Source of the DNA: Xenoacremonium recifei
Taxonomy: Eukaryota > Ascomycota > Sordariomycetes > Hypocreales > Nectriaceae
Reading direction: 5' to 3'
Assembly (NCBI GenBank): GCA_012184525.1
Contig: WOFQ01000019.1
Span: 434,001-498,000 of the forward strand
Length of the DNA stretch: 64,000 bases
Under the pieces are notes generated by a model that saw only the letters and a list, made by a program, of their open reading frames with translations, had not been told where the DNA came from and did not search any database. Below, piece after piece: positions 35,305-47,289 of the stretch. A program made the position numbers and the translations under genes. Each line of letters opens with the position of its first letter. The first letter of the stretch is position 1.

Positions 35305-36311
35305 CTAGCTGATGAAGCACAGGCATCCCAAGCCCAGGTAGAAGACAAGAAGGGGGTACACAGCAATGGCCACCCGGTTCTTAACCACGCCACTGCCACC
35401 CAAGATGCTAACGCCCGCGGCGAGTGACCACCCGATCAGGATCAGGTAAACGGGTATGCGGGCGATCCAGTGGAGCTTGAGAGCCGACATGAGGGCGGCG
35501 AGGACGAGGGGGAACAGCGTGTAGCCGATGATGCAGACGCTCTGGGCGAAAGAACTGCATGTTCGTTAGCAACACAGAACCATTTAACTTCACAGGGGTA
35601 GAGGAAACGTACATGTTGCCCCCCAGCAACTTAATCTGCAGCGTCACGACAGCCTCACCCAACCAGATCATTGCAAAGACGCCACTGAAGACGTATTCCT
35701 TCTGGTCGCCTCGAGCAGTGAAGCTTAGCAGCAGACTAAGAAGCAAACAGAAAATCAGCGGACCCCAGAGATCCCAATCGCGCAACCCAGGCGTCATGTT
35801 GCTCTGAAGCAACGCCTCGGCGTCCATGACACGGCTCGCCAAGCCCGTCAGCTCTTCACGCGTGCCAGCAATGCCAGCCCCGCGGATATTGGAGTACGCG
35901 CCGCGGATTCCAGTGTCGGAGTCGAACATGGTCCCTCCGAGCAGGTATCGTGGGTAGAGCACTTCGCGCATCTTGGCCCATACGGCGAGCATGTCGCGTC
36001 GCAGCGTATCCCAGACAGACTCATCGATGGTGTTCACCGGCGCGCGCCGGTCCTCGCCCGAGATGGCGGATGTCAGGTAGTTCTCGTTGAGCGGCCGCGA
36101 CGAGGAACTGGATCCGATGTTGCCCGAAAGGGGCTGTCGGGACGACTGCGTCGCGAGGGGATCGTCGAAGTCGTTGAGGTCGGCTAGTCAAACATCAGTC
36201 CTGCTGAACAATACAAGTAGTGTCCGCGGTTGGTCTTTACGCACCATCATCAGGGTCAATCAGGTCATCGTCATCCAGAGGAGGATTGTCGTAGTGGCTT
36301 GAGGCGGCCAT
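35305..36311 (-). CDS. YIP4: Yip1-family Golgi/ER membrane protein (YIPF6/Yip4-like)
   Basis: Exons 36311-36245, 36183-35613 and 35554-35305 encode 295 residues. The N-terminal half is hydrophilic and acidic (DDDDLIDPDD) and ends in TIDESVWDTLRRD. The family signature around RDWDLWGPLIFCLLLS opens the first of five membrane segments, followed by AVVTLQIKLLGGN, then QSVCIIGYTLFPLVL in exon 3, and two terminal hairpins. This matches the Yip1 domain of the YIPF6/Yip4 group, which binds Rab GTPases and works in ER-Golgi traffic. Joining exon 2 to exon 3 (AT+T codon) restores GGNISFAQSV. The start ATG at 36311 gives MAASSHYDNPP. The gene name is by similarity only. Confidence 0.8.
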
Positions 36312-37036
36312 GGCGTCTAAGCTTCTCGTCCCCTTCGCGGGCGAGGAGGGGCAATGGCTGGGTGTCTGAGGTCTGTGTCTTTGATGAAACGGTCGCAGTG
36401 CTCAATGCCTTCTGATGGCCTTCGTCTTGACTCGATCACAAGGTCGTGGTTGATGCAGAAATGGGAGCCTGAAGCTGACGTAGCTCACTGATGAGGGTCA
36501 TTAATTGGGAAACTTCCACGGTTGCCTCTGCAGACCCCAAGAATACGGGCGACCCCTGGACGATTGGGTGGCCCGAGCTCCTTAGTGGGGCTTTGGCCAA
36601 TCAAAAACACTCAAGTCTCGAAAAGGGAATTACACCATGCCGAGGCGCTATTAGAATGATAATGTTGCTTACTTGCTTGCTTCGCAGCGCACATCCAATA
36701 ATATACACTTTCTCATTATCAGTATCTCGCTATGATCAAGGTAGGTAGCAATAAGTAGTATCATCATGGGTATCTCAGGCGTATGATAGTTAGCAGCAGA
36801 TCCAAGGCTTCAAGCTCGCCACGCCCGCCGCCTGCGCTCAACATGGTGTCCGAGTCTGCTTCCCCTCTGAAAACAACAACATAAACAAGGCATTCCGATC
36901 CAGCTTTTGCACTCGTTGGTATCATTCTCATCGTACTTTTCATGATGCTTCTCCTTCTTCTTCTTCTTCTTCCTCCGGCTCCTTCAGACGAAGGTCGCTG
37001 TGGCCTTCATTCTTCTCTCTCAAACAGCTCTCTTCA
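36312..37036. other. intergenic region between the Yip1-family and PAS genes
   Basis: Contains the promoter of the Yip1-family gene and the 3' flank of the PAS gene. No gene seen. Confidence 0.6.
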
Positions 37037-39113
37037 TCAATGCCCACGTTTCCACATGTACGGGGCATCTCGGGTCTCATCTTTCGATGGACGGTTGAAA
37101 CCATAGCCGTTGCCATGCCCTTGCCGACCGAAAACGTCGCTCCAGTGGTTTGATACCGATGCGGGCAAGTTGCTTTGTTCCCACGGCTTGGGCAGCTCGC
37201 GAGGCTGGCTCTGTCCCAAATACGGACGATCTTGAGGTGCCGGATGGGCATGCGTCCCCGGTTGCCAGTGGCCTCTCTGCCCAAGAGAATAGTTTTCATG
37301 TCCAGCCATCCTCGTACTTTCGCTCGAGGAAGCGTCGATCGCGTGCTTATGCGACAAGCGCGAATGGTTTCCGTACGACTCCCAATCCTGCTCCTCATCA
37401 TTCTCCCATCTTTGAACTGCTTGGTTCTCCGGTGCTGTGCATGTTGAGTTCGCTGCGTGAGGGTCCCAGATTGGCAAGCCCTCTGGTGGCTGTGACTCTC
37501 CCATCGGGAGTCCATGGCTAAAAGCTGCAATGTTACCATTAATTCCAACAAGAGCCCAGGCAAAGACGGCAACGTCGCGGATCGACCTCATGAGTTGGTC
37601 CAGCGGTGGCCCTCCCGCGGCCTTTACACTTTCTCGCAAAGGCATGTACTGGGGCAAAAGAGGTGGCCGAAAGGTATACAGCCGCTCTGGAGACGTCTGA
37701 GGGTGGATGGGTCGTTGGGCCCAAGGCGCCGCAAAAAGTCCATTGTCAAACTCGAGCGGGATGAGTGGCGGGTGTAGGTTGGGGATCTGGGGTCGAGCTC
37801 TGCGGAGGACGACCACGAGCCCATCCGACGTGCAAGACACGACAGCTTCCAGTTCGACTGAAGGGGCCACACGTCGTTGTGATCGAGTTTGTGAGGGTGC
37901 CCTGCCAGACACCGGACGAGCAGCTGAACCCGTGGACTGGGCTGTAAGTGGTGTTGCATAAGCTCCGTGGCCACCTGCCGACGCCAGGGCTGCCGAACTT
38001 GCAGTTCGTGATTCCAGCGAGGATTCGGTAAAACAAGCGTCGCCGTCTTCCATCTCAATGTCAGGCTCAACCTTGATTGGCGGGTCAACCTCCATGCCAC
38101 CGTTGGACCTCTCAAGCTTGACCCCTCCCCCCTCAGAGTCACTCGAACGCTGGCTTGCGGGTCTCTTTCGCATCGAAGATGGTTGAGACTCGCCGAAAGC
38201 TCTTCCACCTTCTGTGTCAGGAAGTTCTTCTTCTTCTTCATCCTCACAGTCGTCATCATCCTCATCGTCCATCTCACTCTCTTCGTCTTCGAAATCCTCT
38301 GGACGCCGAGGGTCTCGCGACCAGAAACGCAAATATGCAATAGAATCGTTCGCCTTTGCACTTTCGAGACAAGTGAACGCGTCATCCAGCGAACTTTCTT
38401 GAATGCACTCATAGAAGCTCTTATTGACAACATGGTCAGCAGATACGCCCAAGATAGTGCTGACCGCATCGGTCGCAAACATGACGGATAGCGTGCGGGT
38501 GAATCGGTTCAGAATAAGGGCTGCCCTAGGTTCTCGCTCCATGGGTGACATCTTGAACTTCGGAGAAAGATGCTCCAACATGTGGTAGCGCGGGTCTCTC
38601 GGTGAGCAGGAGAAGATGCGACGAATCTGAGGGGCTTCAATAGCACGGCCTAGGTTACCAGTTAGCAAAAGTCAATCAGTCAAGGCGTTGAGCAGACAAT
38701 AGCTGCAGTGCAAGACGTACGTTCGCTCCTCGCGTCACGCTTGTATATGCTGGTGCAGGCTACTAAAACATCGTGAACAACGGTGAAGCAACACTCGCAA
38801 CTGACGTAGCCATGATAACGGGACAGCACGCGGACGTAGTGCAGGACGGCAGCCTTGTCGAGGAGAACTCCGCGGCTATGGACGGACCGCGCAAATGGCA
38901 GTTCATCTGGGTGGAAGAAATCGAAAGACGCTCTGCCGAGAACCTCTTGGGGGTGGTAGCCAAGGATGTCTACGATGGATTCGGAGGCGTAGAGGATATT
39001 TGCATCCGGGCCCAAATCTGCATTCATGTCAAAAATCAAAGTAATAGATACGGCCGTTCATAGGCACCATGAAGGGCGCTCTTACTGTGTATGGTCATAA
39101 ACGTCTGCTCCAT
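37037..39113 (-). CDS. Tandem PAS-domain protein, probable signalling or transcription regulator
   Basis: Exons 39113-39086, 39017-38721 and 38649-37037 encode 645 residues. PAS 1 spans about residues 10-105 (NILYASESIVDILGYHPQEV, FDFFHPDELPFARSVH). PAS 2 is at about 159-222 (VMFATDAVSTILGVSADHVV, then FYECIQESSLDDA and YLRFWSRDPR). An Asp/Glu run (DDEDDDDCEDEEEEEL) and a long disordered Pro/Ser/Gln-rich tail follow. No GATA zinc finger, kinase or bHLH domain is present, and the flavin-binding GRNCRFLQ signature of LOV domains is absent, so it is not a White Collar-1 or VIVID photoreceptor. PAS domains sense small ligands or mediate dimerisation. The role of this fungal family is unknown to me. 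The first exon (MEQTFMTIH) is 28 nt. Its upstream region is the 6 kb gap shared with EED. Confidence 0.75.
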
Positions 39114-42100
39114 CGGGGACGGACGTAGTCGAAGCTCGAGCCTCTCAAAGGCACGGGCCGGTACCGATTATAAGTATGAGGTTTGGGAGCGCAGTGATGG
39201 TGCGGCAGATGAAACAGAGACAGAAGGAGGGGGGACGGGATAGAGATCGGGGGCGGGCCAAGTTTCAAGTCTGAAGCGTAGAGGACATGAAATTATTGGC
39301 GGCCATGAGAGAAATGGCTGACAGAGGAGACCTACTCGAGGAGGTCGGAGCCCGTGTAAGTCAAAACTGACGCTATATTGGGCCGGGCCTGGCAAGGGTG
39401 GGCCACAGGGACGGGAATGGCTGCCGCAGTGCCGGGTCCGGAAGAGGGTGTGGTGCGAAATGTGATTACTGATAGTAATTGGTGCCTCTATTGCTGTAGC
39501 GATTGGGACGATGGCTGGCGGCGGCAGGACGAAGCAAGTAAAACAGCGGCCGAGCAAGGCGGGTTGCCGTTGGGAGGATGTGATCGTCGTTGGGTTGAGC
39601 CTAAGCAGGACGCCGCGGCGCGGTGGAGGCGGCCGAGGGAGGGATTAGGGCGAGCGAAGATAGTCGGGCTAGCAGTTTTGATGTCTAGGCGAGAGGTTGG
39701 GGGACGGTAGTGACGGTAGCAGGTCTGACGGGGAACTGATGAGATGAATGCCAGAGGCTGGATCGGAGTATATCGTAGCGAGGAGCAGCAAGGGGAGAGA
39801 AGAGGGGAGGGATGGGGGAAAGGGACGAGGAGGAGAGGCAGATAATAGATGGAGGGTCAGGGAAGGCGGGAGAATAAGAAGCAGCCAGACAGGGGGGTAG
39901 AGGTTCGGGGGACGGGGGGTGAGAAGATGGGAGATTGATGAAATTGGGATTCCTTGAGGGCAATGGTGATGGACACTGGGGAAATCGACTAGGTCGCGGC
40001 CACTTGCAGCGGCACCAAGCAAGCAAGCTGTCCGTACTGTACTGTTTATGGACTGTAGAGGGGGTATCAATGAGCAGCGGCGAATCTGGTATCCAGTCCG
40101 TGCATTCGTACACCGTCCAGGCCCAGGATATGCTTGCGCGTTGCACCGCAGCCGCAGCTAGGAGATGCTGGAGGCAGGGCAGGGCAGAGCAGGGCAGGGC
40201 GGTCTGGTCGGTCGCCCTTCTGGGGTATCTGTATCCCGGCGGCGGGATGGACGGACGGGAGGGACAGGTAGCTGAGGAACCTGGAGCTGTTTCTGGAGAA
40301 AGTCGCTGGCGAGGTTCCACTGGCGGCGCCGTCGAGCAGCTCAGAGGCTTTCCCGGGACGGCTTGGTAACCTTGCACAACAAGCACGACGCCAGACGCAT
40401 GCACACGGAGTACGCGCCGTGTACTTGGTCCCGAGTCGCTCTCCGAGTCACTCTTCCCTCGGTCTGTGGCTCGTATCGTCGAGCACGAAAAGGCAGTGGG
40501 CGGCAGAGGCAGCTGCTGGCTGCAGCAGGTGGGGGAGCGCGACAGGCGGCCAGATGCTGTGCGTGGAGCTGCAGCAAAGAGAGATGCAGCACCAGCAGTA
40601 AGCTCGAGGGACACAAGGCGCAACCACACGAGAGACAGGGGACGGAGACGAGACGGTCGAGGGAACGCGACAGAGGCCCGTCGAGACGAAGTAGCTGCCC
40701 CGGGAGTAAAAGCACGCGGATGAGGGATGAGATGGTCGATGTGAGTGAGAGTTTGTCCAAGCAGACGCTGCCAAGCTGCCCTTTTTCTCGTTCTCCGGGC
40801 TTGATACGCAGCAACAATCCTTCTGCGGTGCCTCCTCTGGATCAACTCTCTCTGGATGGATGGATGCTAATAAGACGCTGCACGTACGGAGTCGGCAGCA
40901 GATTGTGGCGGGTCTCGCCCAGGGTCTGGATGGTATGAATCGATGATGGCTATCCGCACCTGCAATGCTAAGGATGGAATTGCCGGCAGCACCGATTCCG
41001 CCCAGGCACCTCTGCTGAAGAAAAAGAAAAGTGCAAGTGAACAAGGACGGCCTGGGTCGAGTCAGCTCGAGTGTATTCGAGTCAGTCACCGCGGTCAGAC
41101 GTGTGAAGTACAACAATCACCGCGGATCCCCCGCGACAGCGGCTGGGCCTGGCCTTATTTGGGGCTGCCTGAGGGTGCCACTGGTCGGGCTTGTCTGGGT
41201 CTGCTTTGCTTTTTCCGAAGGACGATGGAGTTGGAGAGAAATGACGTTTGGGGGTTCAGGACTAATTAATGCGAATTAATGATGAATAGCGGTAGTTAAG
41301 GCAGATTGATGCCACAATGTAGGTGCGTAGTTGAGATGTACGGAGGAAGTTTGGGAAGGCTCGACAGAGGGTTGAGGATGCGGACGAGACAAAATATGAA
41401 GTCACGTCGCCCGCGGCTTCCCATTCAGCCATTACCTATTTCGATCTTTCAAATGCACATCATCAGAGGATTGTCGGTCTCGTCATCTGCACCACCAACA
41501 TCACTTCCAACACCACCACCGCCGCCGCCGCCATGAGGATGCTCTTCTACAGGGAGGGAAGAGAGCACAAGGCGCGATGCACAAGACGCCCAAAAATCGT
41601 TGGTTGGCTTCGGCCGACCAGTGGAGCTTGCTTCGTGCTGCAGCAGTGGGTTAGAAATGGTGGTGACAAACGGAGTCTTACGAATGAACAAGTGTGGAAT
41701 AGCCTCAGTACAGTATGCAGTATGGATTGTTACTTTGTTCCTTGTCACTGACCAGCCAGCTTGCCAACAATAGTCCGCAAATACTGGCCATTCCCCTGCA
41801 CTGCCAAGACCACTGGCTAGGAATCGACAGCCTTCTGCGCCGCCGAGGGGCATGATGACATCCATCATGACCCATGCAGCTGCATGTTCAAACGACAGCT
41901 TTCCAGGGCTGGGGCCATCTCCCGAGAGTCTTCGGCCGCACGTCAGTGGAGCCGGTCAGGTCGGATGTCAACCAGAGCTCCCACTCAAGCCGCTTGTTGC
42001 ACCTCCTCCTCCTCCTCCTCCTCCTCCTGTGACACTGCACCACGCAGCAGCTCATCCCCGCCGACCAGTCGAGGGGCTGGCCACACCGTCGAGAGACGGA

Positions 42101-45100
42101 CCTGGTAGCTCAAGGTCACATGGCAGAGCTCTCCCTGGCACGTCAACTCGAAGCCATGGGTAGGTAGAGACGGGTGCCGGCGCCAGATAGGCGAGAGAGC
42201 AGCCGCAGAGGCCAGAGGCTCAAACTTCCGTGTCCTCCGTGCCCTCCATCTTCACAATCCTTGGAGCAAGACAGAACGACAGCTTCCAACTTTGGAAGAC
42301 CTTGCGACTACAGGATTACAAGCTTTCAGGCTGATTGATGATCCCCAGAGCCGACATTACACGTTAATGCTAGGCGGCGCCAACAATCAGCACCAGTGAC
42401 ATCTGACAGCCGGGCTGGACGCCAAAGAGACGAGGGCCCCGGCCGGTGATCGACAGCCAGGATGCCGTCCATGGGAAGGTCCCCAAGCCGGGCGACGGTG
42501 TAGCTCCCCCAAGGCTCCCCCAAGCTGCCAAGCTCCGTCATGAACCCGTCCACTGTGCTGGGGTTTTTGGTCTCCTGTCATATTTCGATCAGTGCGCGAG
42601 CCTGCCTGCCTGTGAGAGTCACCGGCGCATAGTGTCGCTTCCCTTGTCCAGCGGCCAAACAGCCGAGCCAAGCGAGAAAAAATGCCATGTTGAGACATGG
42701 CTGAGAGACCAGTCACCGTACCCCTCCCTGCTCGTTTACAACTTCTCATCATGCCGGAGAGAAGGAGATGATGATCTCAAGGCACACTTCTTACGAATTT
42801 GGGAACCAGCGCGCTGGTCTCGGCATTTCCTGGATGGAGAATGATGGAGAATATGCCACTCTCTGAAATTCCCATCTGTTGCGCTAGTCAGACCAGGCCA
42901 TCGGATATCAAACGGGCGCCAGAGGAGGGGGAGGAACGGGCCTGAAGGCGAGGCGGATCATCGTCGAACCTCGGCTTTAACAGAGCACCGGAAACGCTAT
43001 CAATTATCATATTCAGCCCCATCGCCTATGTTGGGCACCTTTTCGACAGACGATGGCCACCATGATACACAAGGGGATGAGGCTTCCGCAGATGGGGGCT
43101 GGCGTGACTCCATATCGCTCCTCCGTACATACCGATCTAGTCAATAGTGATATCAGACAGACGCATGTCTGGCGTCTGGACTCTGCGATTCTGCTCAAGC
43201 AAACGCGGCGCTGAGATCGAGCACCGTGCGAGCGATCCCAGGACTTCCCGGATCCTACGCTGACGGCCAAGTCCTGGTCGAGCTGTTGTTTTGTGGGCAC
43301 CTTATCACCGTTGGCCTTTCATTGTCGAGCTGTCTGTCTCGGTGGCTATCAATTTTGGTTTTTACTTTTTCCCTTCCCTGTCGCCTCTCCGAAGATATTC
43401 GGACGGGGAGATGCTCTCCATAATCGACTGGTCGAGAAGGCCTGCCCTATCACCCTGTGCCTGTCAACGACCGTTGATCGACATGATGATCACCGCTGCG
43501 GCTATTGGCACATCCCAGCTTGAGAAGGGCACTGCGGAGACCGTTGCTATTCCCTGCCACGGATGATTGGAACGCCCGGGCTCAACAAGTGCCCGTTCTC
43601 TGCAGCATCTCAGACACGACGCGGGGGACTGCCAGTGAACGTTGCAGCAGGGCTCCAGCGCGGGCTGACCGGTCGGGTGCCTTGCAGTCATCCACTAAGA
43701 AGAGTCTCAGGCGCTGCTCTCCCCCACCGTCTCTGCTGCTGGTCAGGCTTCCCGTCACGGGACTCACCGATCGATGAGATTGAGGAGACACGATGCTCTG
43801 CAGACGAGGGCCGTGGATCTCGCTATGACAACTCGTTTTCATTAGCTGTTCACTGGGCATTCCCAGCCGTTGCTGCAGCTCATTTAAACGGGATGCAGAT
43901 CTATGGTGTAAGAACGCCAGGGTTCCTGTTGATCAGGTTCCGCAGCTCTACAACAACTACAAGCCAGCCGAAGCTTTCATCACCCTGCTCGAAGATGTTG
44001 GCTGGTCCCAAAAATTCGCAAAAAAAAAATCACACCATGTTCTCCATATACAGGGAGTGAACTCGAAGGCACTTCTGTAGTGGATAATGCCCAGTACTTA
44101 GTCGTGTTCGACCCTGTTAAGCCCAACAGATACTTGACAGGTCTCCTCGTGTTGGGCGTTTAATGCTCTCCGCATACTAAACTTTAGTAGATCAGTCAGC
44201 TAGTCTACCAGGCTTCTCGGTGTTTATACCGACCCGAAGCAAGTTTTCGGAATATCAGGTCTCAATTTGAAGGCGGAACTGAGACACTGTGCAATAAGTC
44301 ATCGCTGATTGGACTGACTTCAACGAAGCGAAGGAGCGTAACGGCGCCGTCCGAGGTCGGCTTTCTGCGCTCAATACCTAGGAGATGGGTTACATAACGG
44401 ATCCGGTGACAAATTTTGAAGATGCCCATTCAGGTATGGGTTTCTCACGATAGTTTAGGGAGGATCCCGTAAGATGCTTAAAGAAGAGGTAAGGTCGTCG
44501 TGCCCTGACGTCTGCTGCTGGCTGAGCACTCACTTACAGCGGGAAAGCGCTAACAACGGGCCAGCCTTAGTCATGCGCTTGCCAAAAATGCTGCAAAACA
44601 CCACTCCAGGCCAATCAGCCGCTGGACGTCCCTCCGCGATGCCAACAACAACAAACCCACCATCGTCAAGTCATATGCGGCTGCAGCATCGCCTCAATTC
44701 CCACACAGTATCTCTGTCACTCTCGCTTATACCGGCCATCGGTGTGGGCACCGGCAAAACGGGATTCCATCCGCAATTCCAGACCACCCTTCGTAAAGGG
44801 TCCCTCAGCGGCCGCCCCTCCAAGGTCCCCTCCCACGACGTGACTCTGTCGCGCCTGTTGGTTGTCAATCGTGCATCGTACATGCACGCTACCTAACAAA
44901 CTCACCTACGGTACCAGCGCCAACTTGACGACAGGAGAGCCACTCTATTCCACTGAAGGATCCGGTCCTCGCCCCATCCGCGGGCGTCAAACAGTCTGAG
45001 CTGCTCCCCTCGAATCCCCTCTATGAGACTCCACTGGCAGGTCGTGGTCTGAGCAAGGGCTCCTCGTCAGTTATTTGCAGCTCGCGAAGCTGCAAGTGGT

Positions 45101-45149
45101 CAAGTGAGGAAAGGAGGCTGGGCAGTGCAAGTGCAGAGTAACCGCCAAG
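39114..45149. other. 6 kb divergent intergenic region without a supported gene
   Basis: The longest gene-free stretch in the window, between the PAS gene (-) and EED (+). The 39.7-40.0 kb part is strongly purine-rich on the + strand, which is a CT-rich leader or promoter for the PAS gene. Many open frames of 60-390 codons exist, but they are low-complexity, overlap one another on both strands and show no domain, so I reject them. A (CCT)9 repeat and CAC/GCC triplets (41510-41532) are present. It could hold long non-coding RNA, long untranslated leaders or chromatin-regulatory DNA. None is demonstrable from sequence alone. Confidence 0.55.
42002..42028 (+). repeat. (CCT)9 microsatellite
   Basis: Nine uninterrupted CCT units in the PAS-EED intergenic region, outside any supported coding exon. 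Confidence 0.95.
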
Positions 45150-47289
45150 ATGGCCGCGTCGGATGAGACGGCCTTTGAGCTACCCAGACTCCGCGTGTCC
45201 GTCTGTCTCGAGGTTCGCATTCCCCCTCATGATCTTCAGGATCCCCGGCTCCGTGTTCCAGCACTAACGCCCAACAATATAGAACGACACTCGCTTCCTG
45301 GGAAGCGAGGATGAAGTTGCAGGTATGCACTAAATGCCCGCAAATCATACTATAGCAACACGGTTCCGCTTCAGACTAACACTGCACGTTGCAATTAGAG
45401 TTCTTTGATGTCAAGTTCTGTCCGTACCAGCCTCTCGATTGTGACCCTGTCTTCGCAGTCATCAGCAAGAAACATGTCAGTTTCCCCTTACCCTTGTTGA
45501 GCTCCTCGCCAAGCTAAGACGATCATCAGGTTGTCATCTGCAGACTCTCCCAGAACGGAGAGACCAATCCATGCGAGATTCTCACGGTCATCAGAGACGA
45601 CGACGTATGTCCTTTTTCTTCCCGTATTGTTAGTCTCCATGTCTCTTACTCCCTCAAGGACGAGGCTCTGGCCTGCTGCTGCACATGGACCCAAGATCCC
45701 GTCTCGGGCAGACCTCTGCTGTGCGTTGGTGGTCGAGACGCGAAAGTCAAAATCTACGACATTGTAGAAGGCAAACTATTCAAGGTATGCCCGCACATCA
45801 CGCAAGTTATTGACAGAGCTAATACGTTCGTTCATCAGTGCTTCACGGGCCATGGAGGTGTAAGTCTCCCATTCTCTATATGCGATTTTCACCAACCTAA
45901 CTCTTGCTCCCAAGGATGTGAACGATCTGGCAACTTCCCCCGTCAATCCATCTATCATCGCCTCGGCCTCGCAAGACACCAGCATTCGCATATGGAGTCT
46001 GGATCCCAAGTATGAGGGACGCGAGTGTCTGTGCATGTTCACTGGCGAAGGCCATTCCTGGGATCTCCTCAGTGTGGTAGGTCAAAGGCCCTGCAGTCCA
46101 GGCTGGAGACCATGCGGTTTATTCTAATACGGTCTGTCAGTCTTTCCATGAAACTGGACGTTACATCCTATCAGCTGGCCACGATCAAGTCATCAACTTG
46201 GTAACTACACCATTCATGGATATTGTTCGTTGCTTGCTAACATTGACAAGTGGACGGTCCCGGACCTCCCTACCGAACCGATCGACCGACCTATCCGTAT
46301 CCATTACCCTCATTTCTCAACTTCAGCTATACACAGTGGCATCGTAGACTGGTATTGTCTTTCCTCTTCCTCAACGACCGACGCTGGGCTGCCAAGACTG
46401 ACCACATAATAGTGTCGCATTCTACGGGGATCAAATCCTCTCCAGAGCATGTCATGATAACACCATCTCACTCTGGAGAATCGAGGGCTTCTCCTCCAGC
46501 GATCCTCCCCCAACAATCGACCAGGCGCCCACGGCCCAGAGCGATGATGCTACTGCCACGCGCTCTGCTTGGATTCCAGCTGTCACTCCAGAGTGTCCCG
46601 CACAGTACACCCGGCTCATCGAATTCGACACCCCTAATTGCGGCCCTCAGTTCTTCATGCGCTTCAAACTGCACTGCGTCCCAGACATGCATCCTGTGCT
46701 GGCGTTTTGTAACGCAGGAGGTAATATCTTCTTCTGGGATTTCAAGCGGTTGACCACATATCACGAGTTCATGGACAAGGTCCGCGACCCGAACCGTGAC
46801 AAGAGTGTGCCCCTGAAGAGGCCTGGCTGGTTGAAGCCTGTCGTGCATCGCCAACGAATCGATGCAGCGGGCCCGATCCGATCTAGGGGCTTAGAAAGAG
46901 ATGCACAGGCACCGCAGAGGGCGCAGACACCCCAAACCCCTCAGACTCCTAGCTTGGCCGACGGTGTCAGCGGCCAGAGCGGCCAGAACGGCCAGAACGG
47001 CCAGACTCCCGAGGCCAGCGAGTACAACATCGAGACTCTGAAGGCTTGGGCCAGCAGATACAGCGTGGAGGATCCTCACGAGCCCCTGAAGGCCCATCGC
47101 CTAGAGTCGTCGACGGCAAACTTCGTTGGACGACAGGCCGCATGGAGTCCCGGCGGAGAGTGGTGCGTCGTCGTCGGAAGCTCGAACCAGACCCTCATCT
47201 TGCAGCGCTGGGCTAAGAAACCACCGCCCAAGAACAGTGAGTCGGCACGAGCTCAGGAGCCAGAGAAGGTAGAGATCAAAGCCCCCTGA
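45150..47289 (+). CDS. EED: Polycomb repressive complex 2 WD40 subunit EED
   Basis: Ten exons: 45150..45212, 45283..45322, 45399..45475, 45530..45604, 45659..45784, 45839..45859, 45915..46076, 46141..46200, 46251..46351, 46413..47289, encoding 533 residues. The joined protein is a seven-bladed WD40 propeller with EED hallmarks: GHGGDVNDL, DTSIRIWSL, GRYILSAGHDQVINLW, PHFSTSAIHSGIVDCV, GDQILSRACHDNTISLW and FCNAGGNIFFWD. EED binds trimethylated H3K27 and the SET-domain subunit, and stimulates PRC2 to spread the H3K27me3 mark over silent facultative heterochromatin. A Gln/Thr/Pro- and GQNG-rich insert (~res 398-440) separates the last blades, ending near RQAAWSPGGEWCVVVG. Introns are dense and small, including a 21-nt exon. 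The donors GTTCGC (intron 1) and GTCAGT (intron 3) are non-standard in sequence but frame-consistent. The stop overlaps the end of RRN11. Confidence 0.92.

Noticed and set aside
37624..38478. 284-codon frame on the minus strand inside the PAS gene
   Set aside because: It overlaps the supported PAS exon in another frame; the PAS frame shows domain structure and the shadow does not.
38155..38500. Frames around the acidic run of the PAS gene suggesting a hydrophobic peptide
   Set aside because: Reverse reading of GAA/GAG/GAC repeats gives Phe/Leu/Ile; not a gene.
39685..40845. 386-codon open frame on the minus strand upstream of the PAS gene
   Set aside because: Low-complexity Ser/Pro/Arg-rich composition, overlapped by equally long frames on both strands, no recognisable domain and no intron pattern. 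It lies in the CT-rich leader region.
44190..44240. Hairpin-like repeat in the PAS-EED gap
   Set aside because: Short 5-6 bp arms (TCGGT...ACCGA) with no T-run or conservation evidence; expected by chance in 6 kb.
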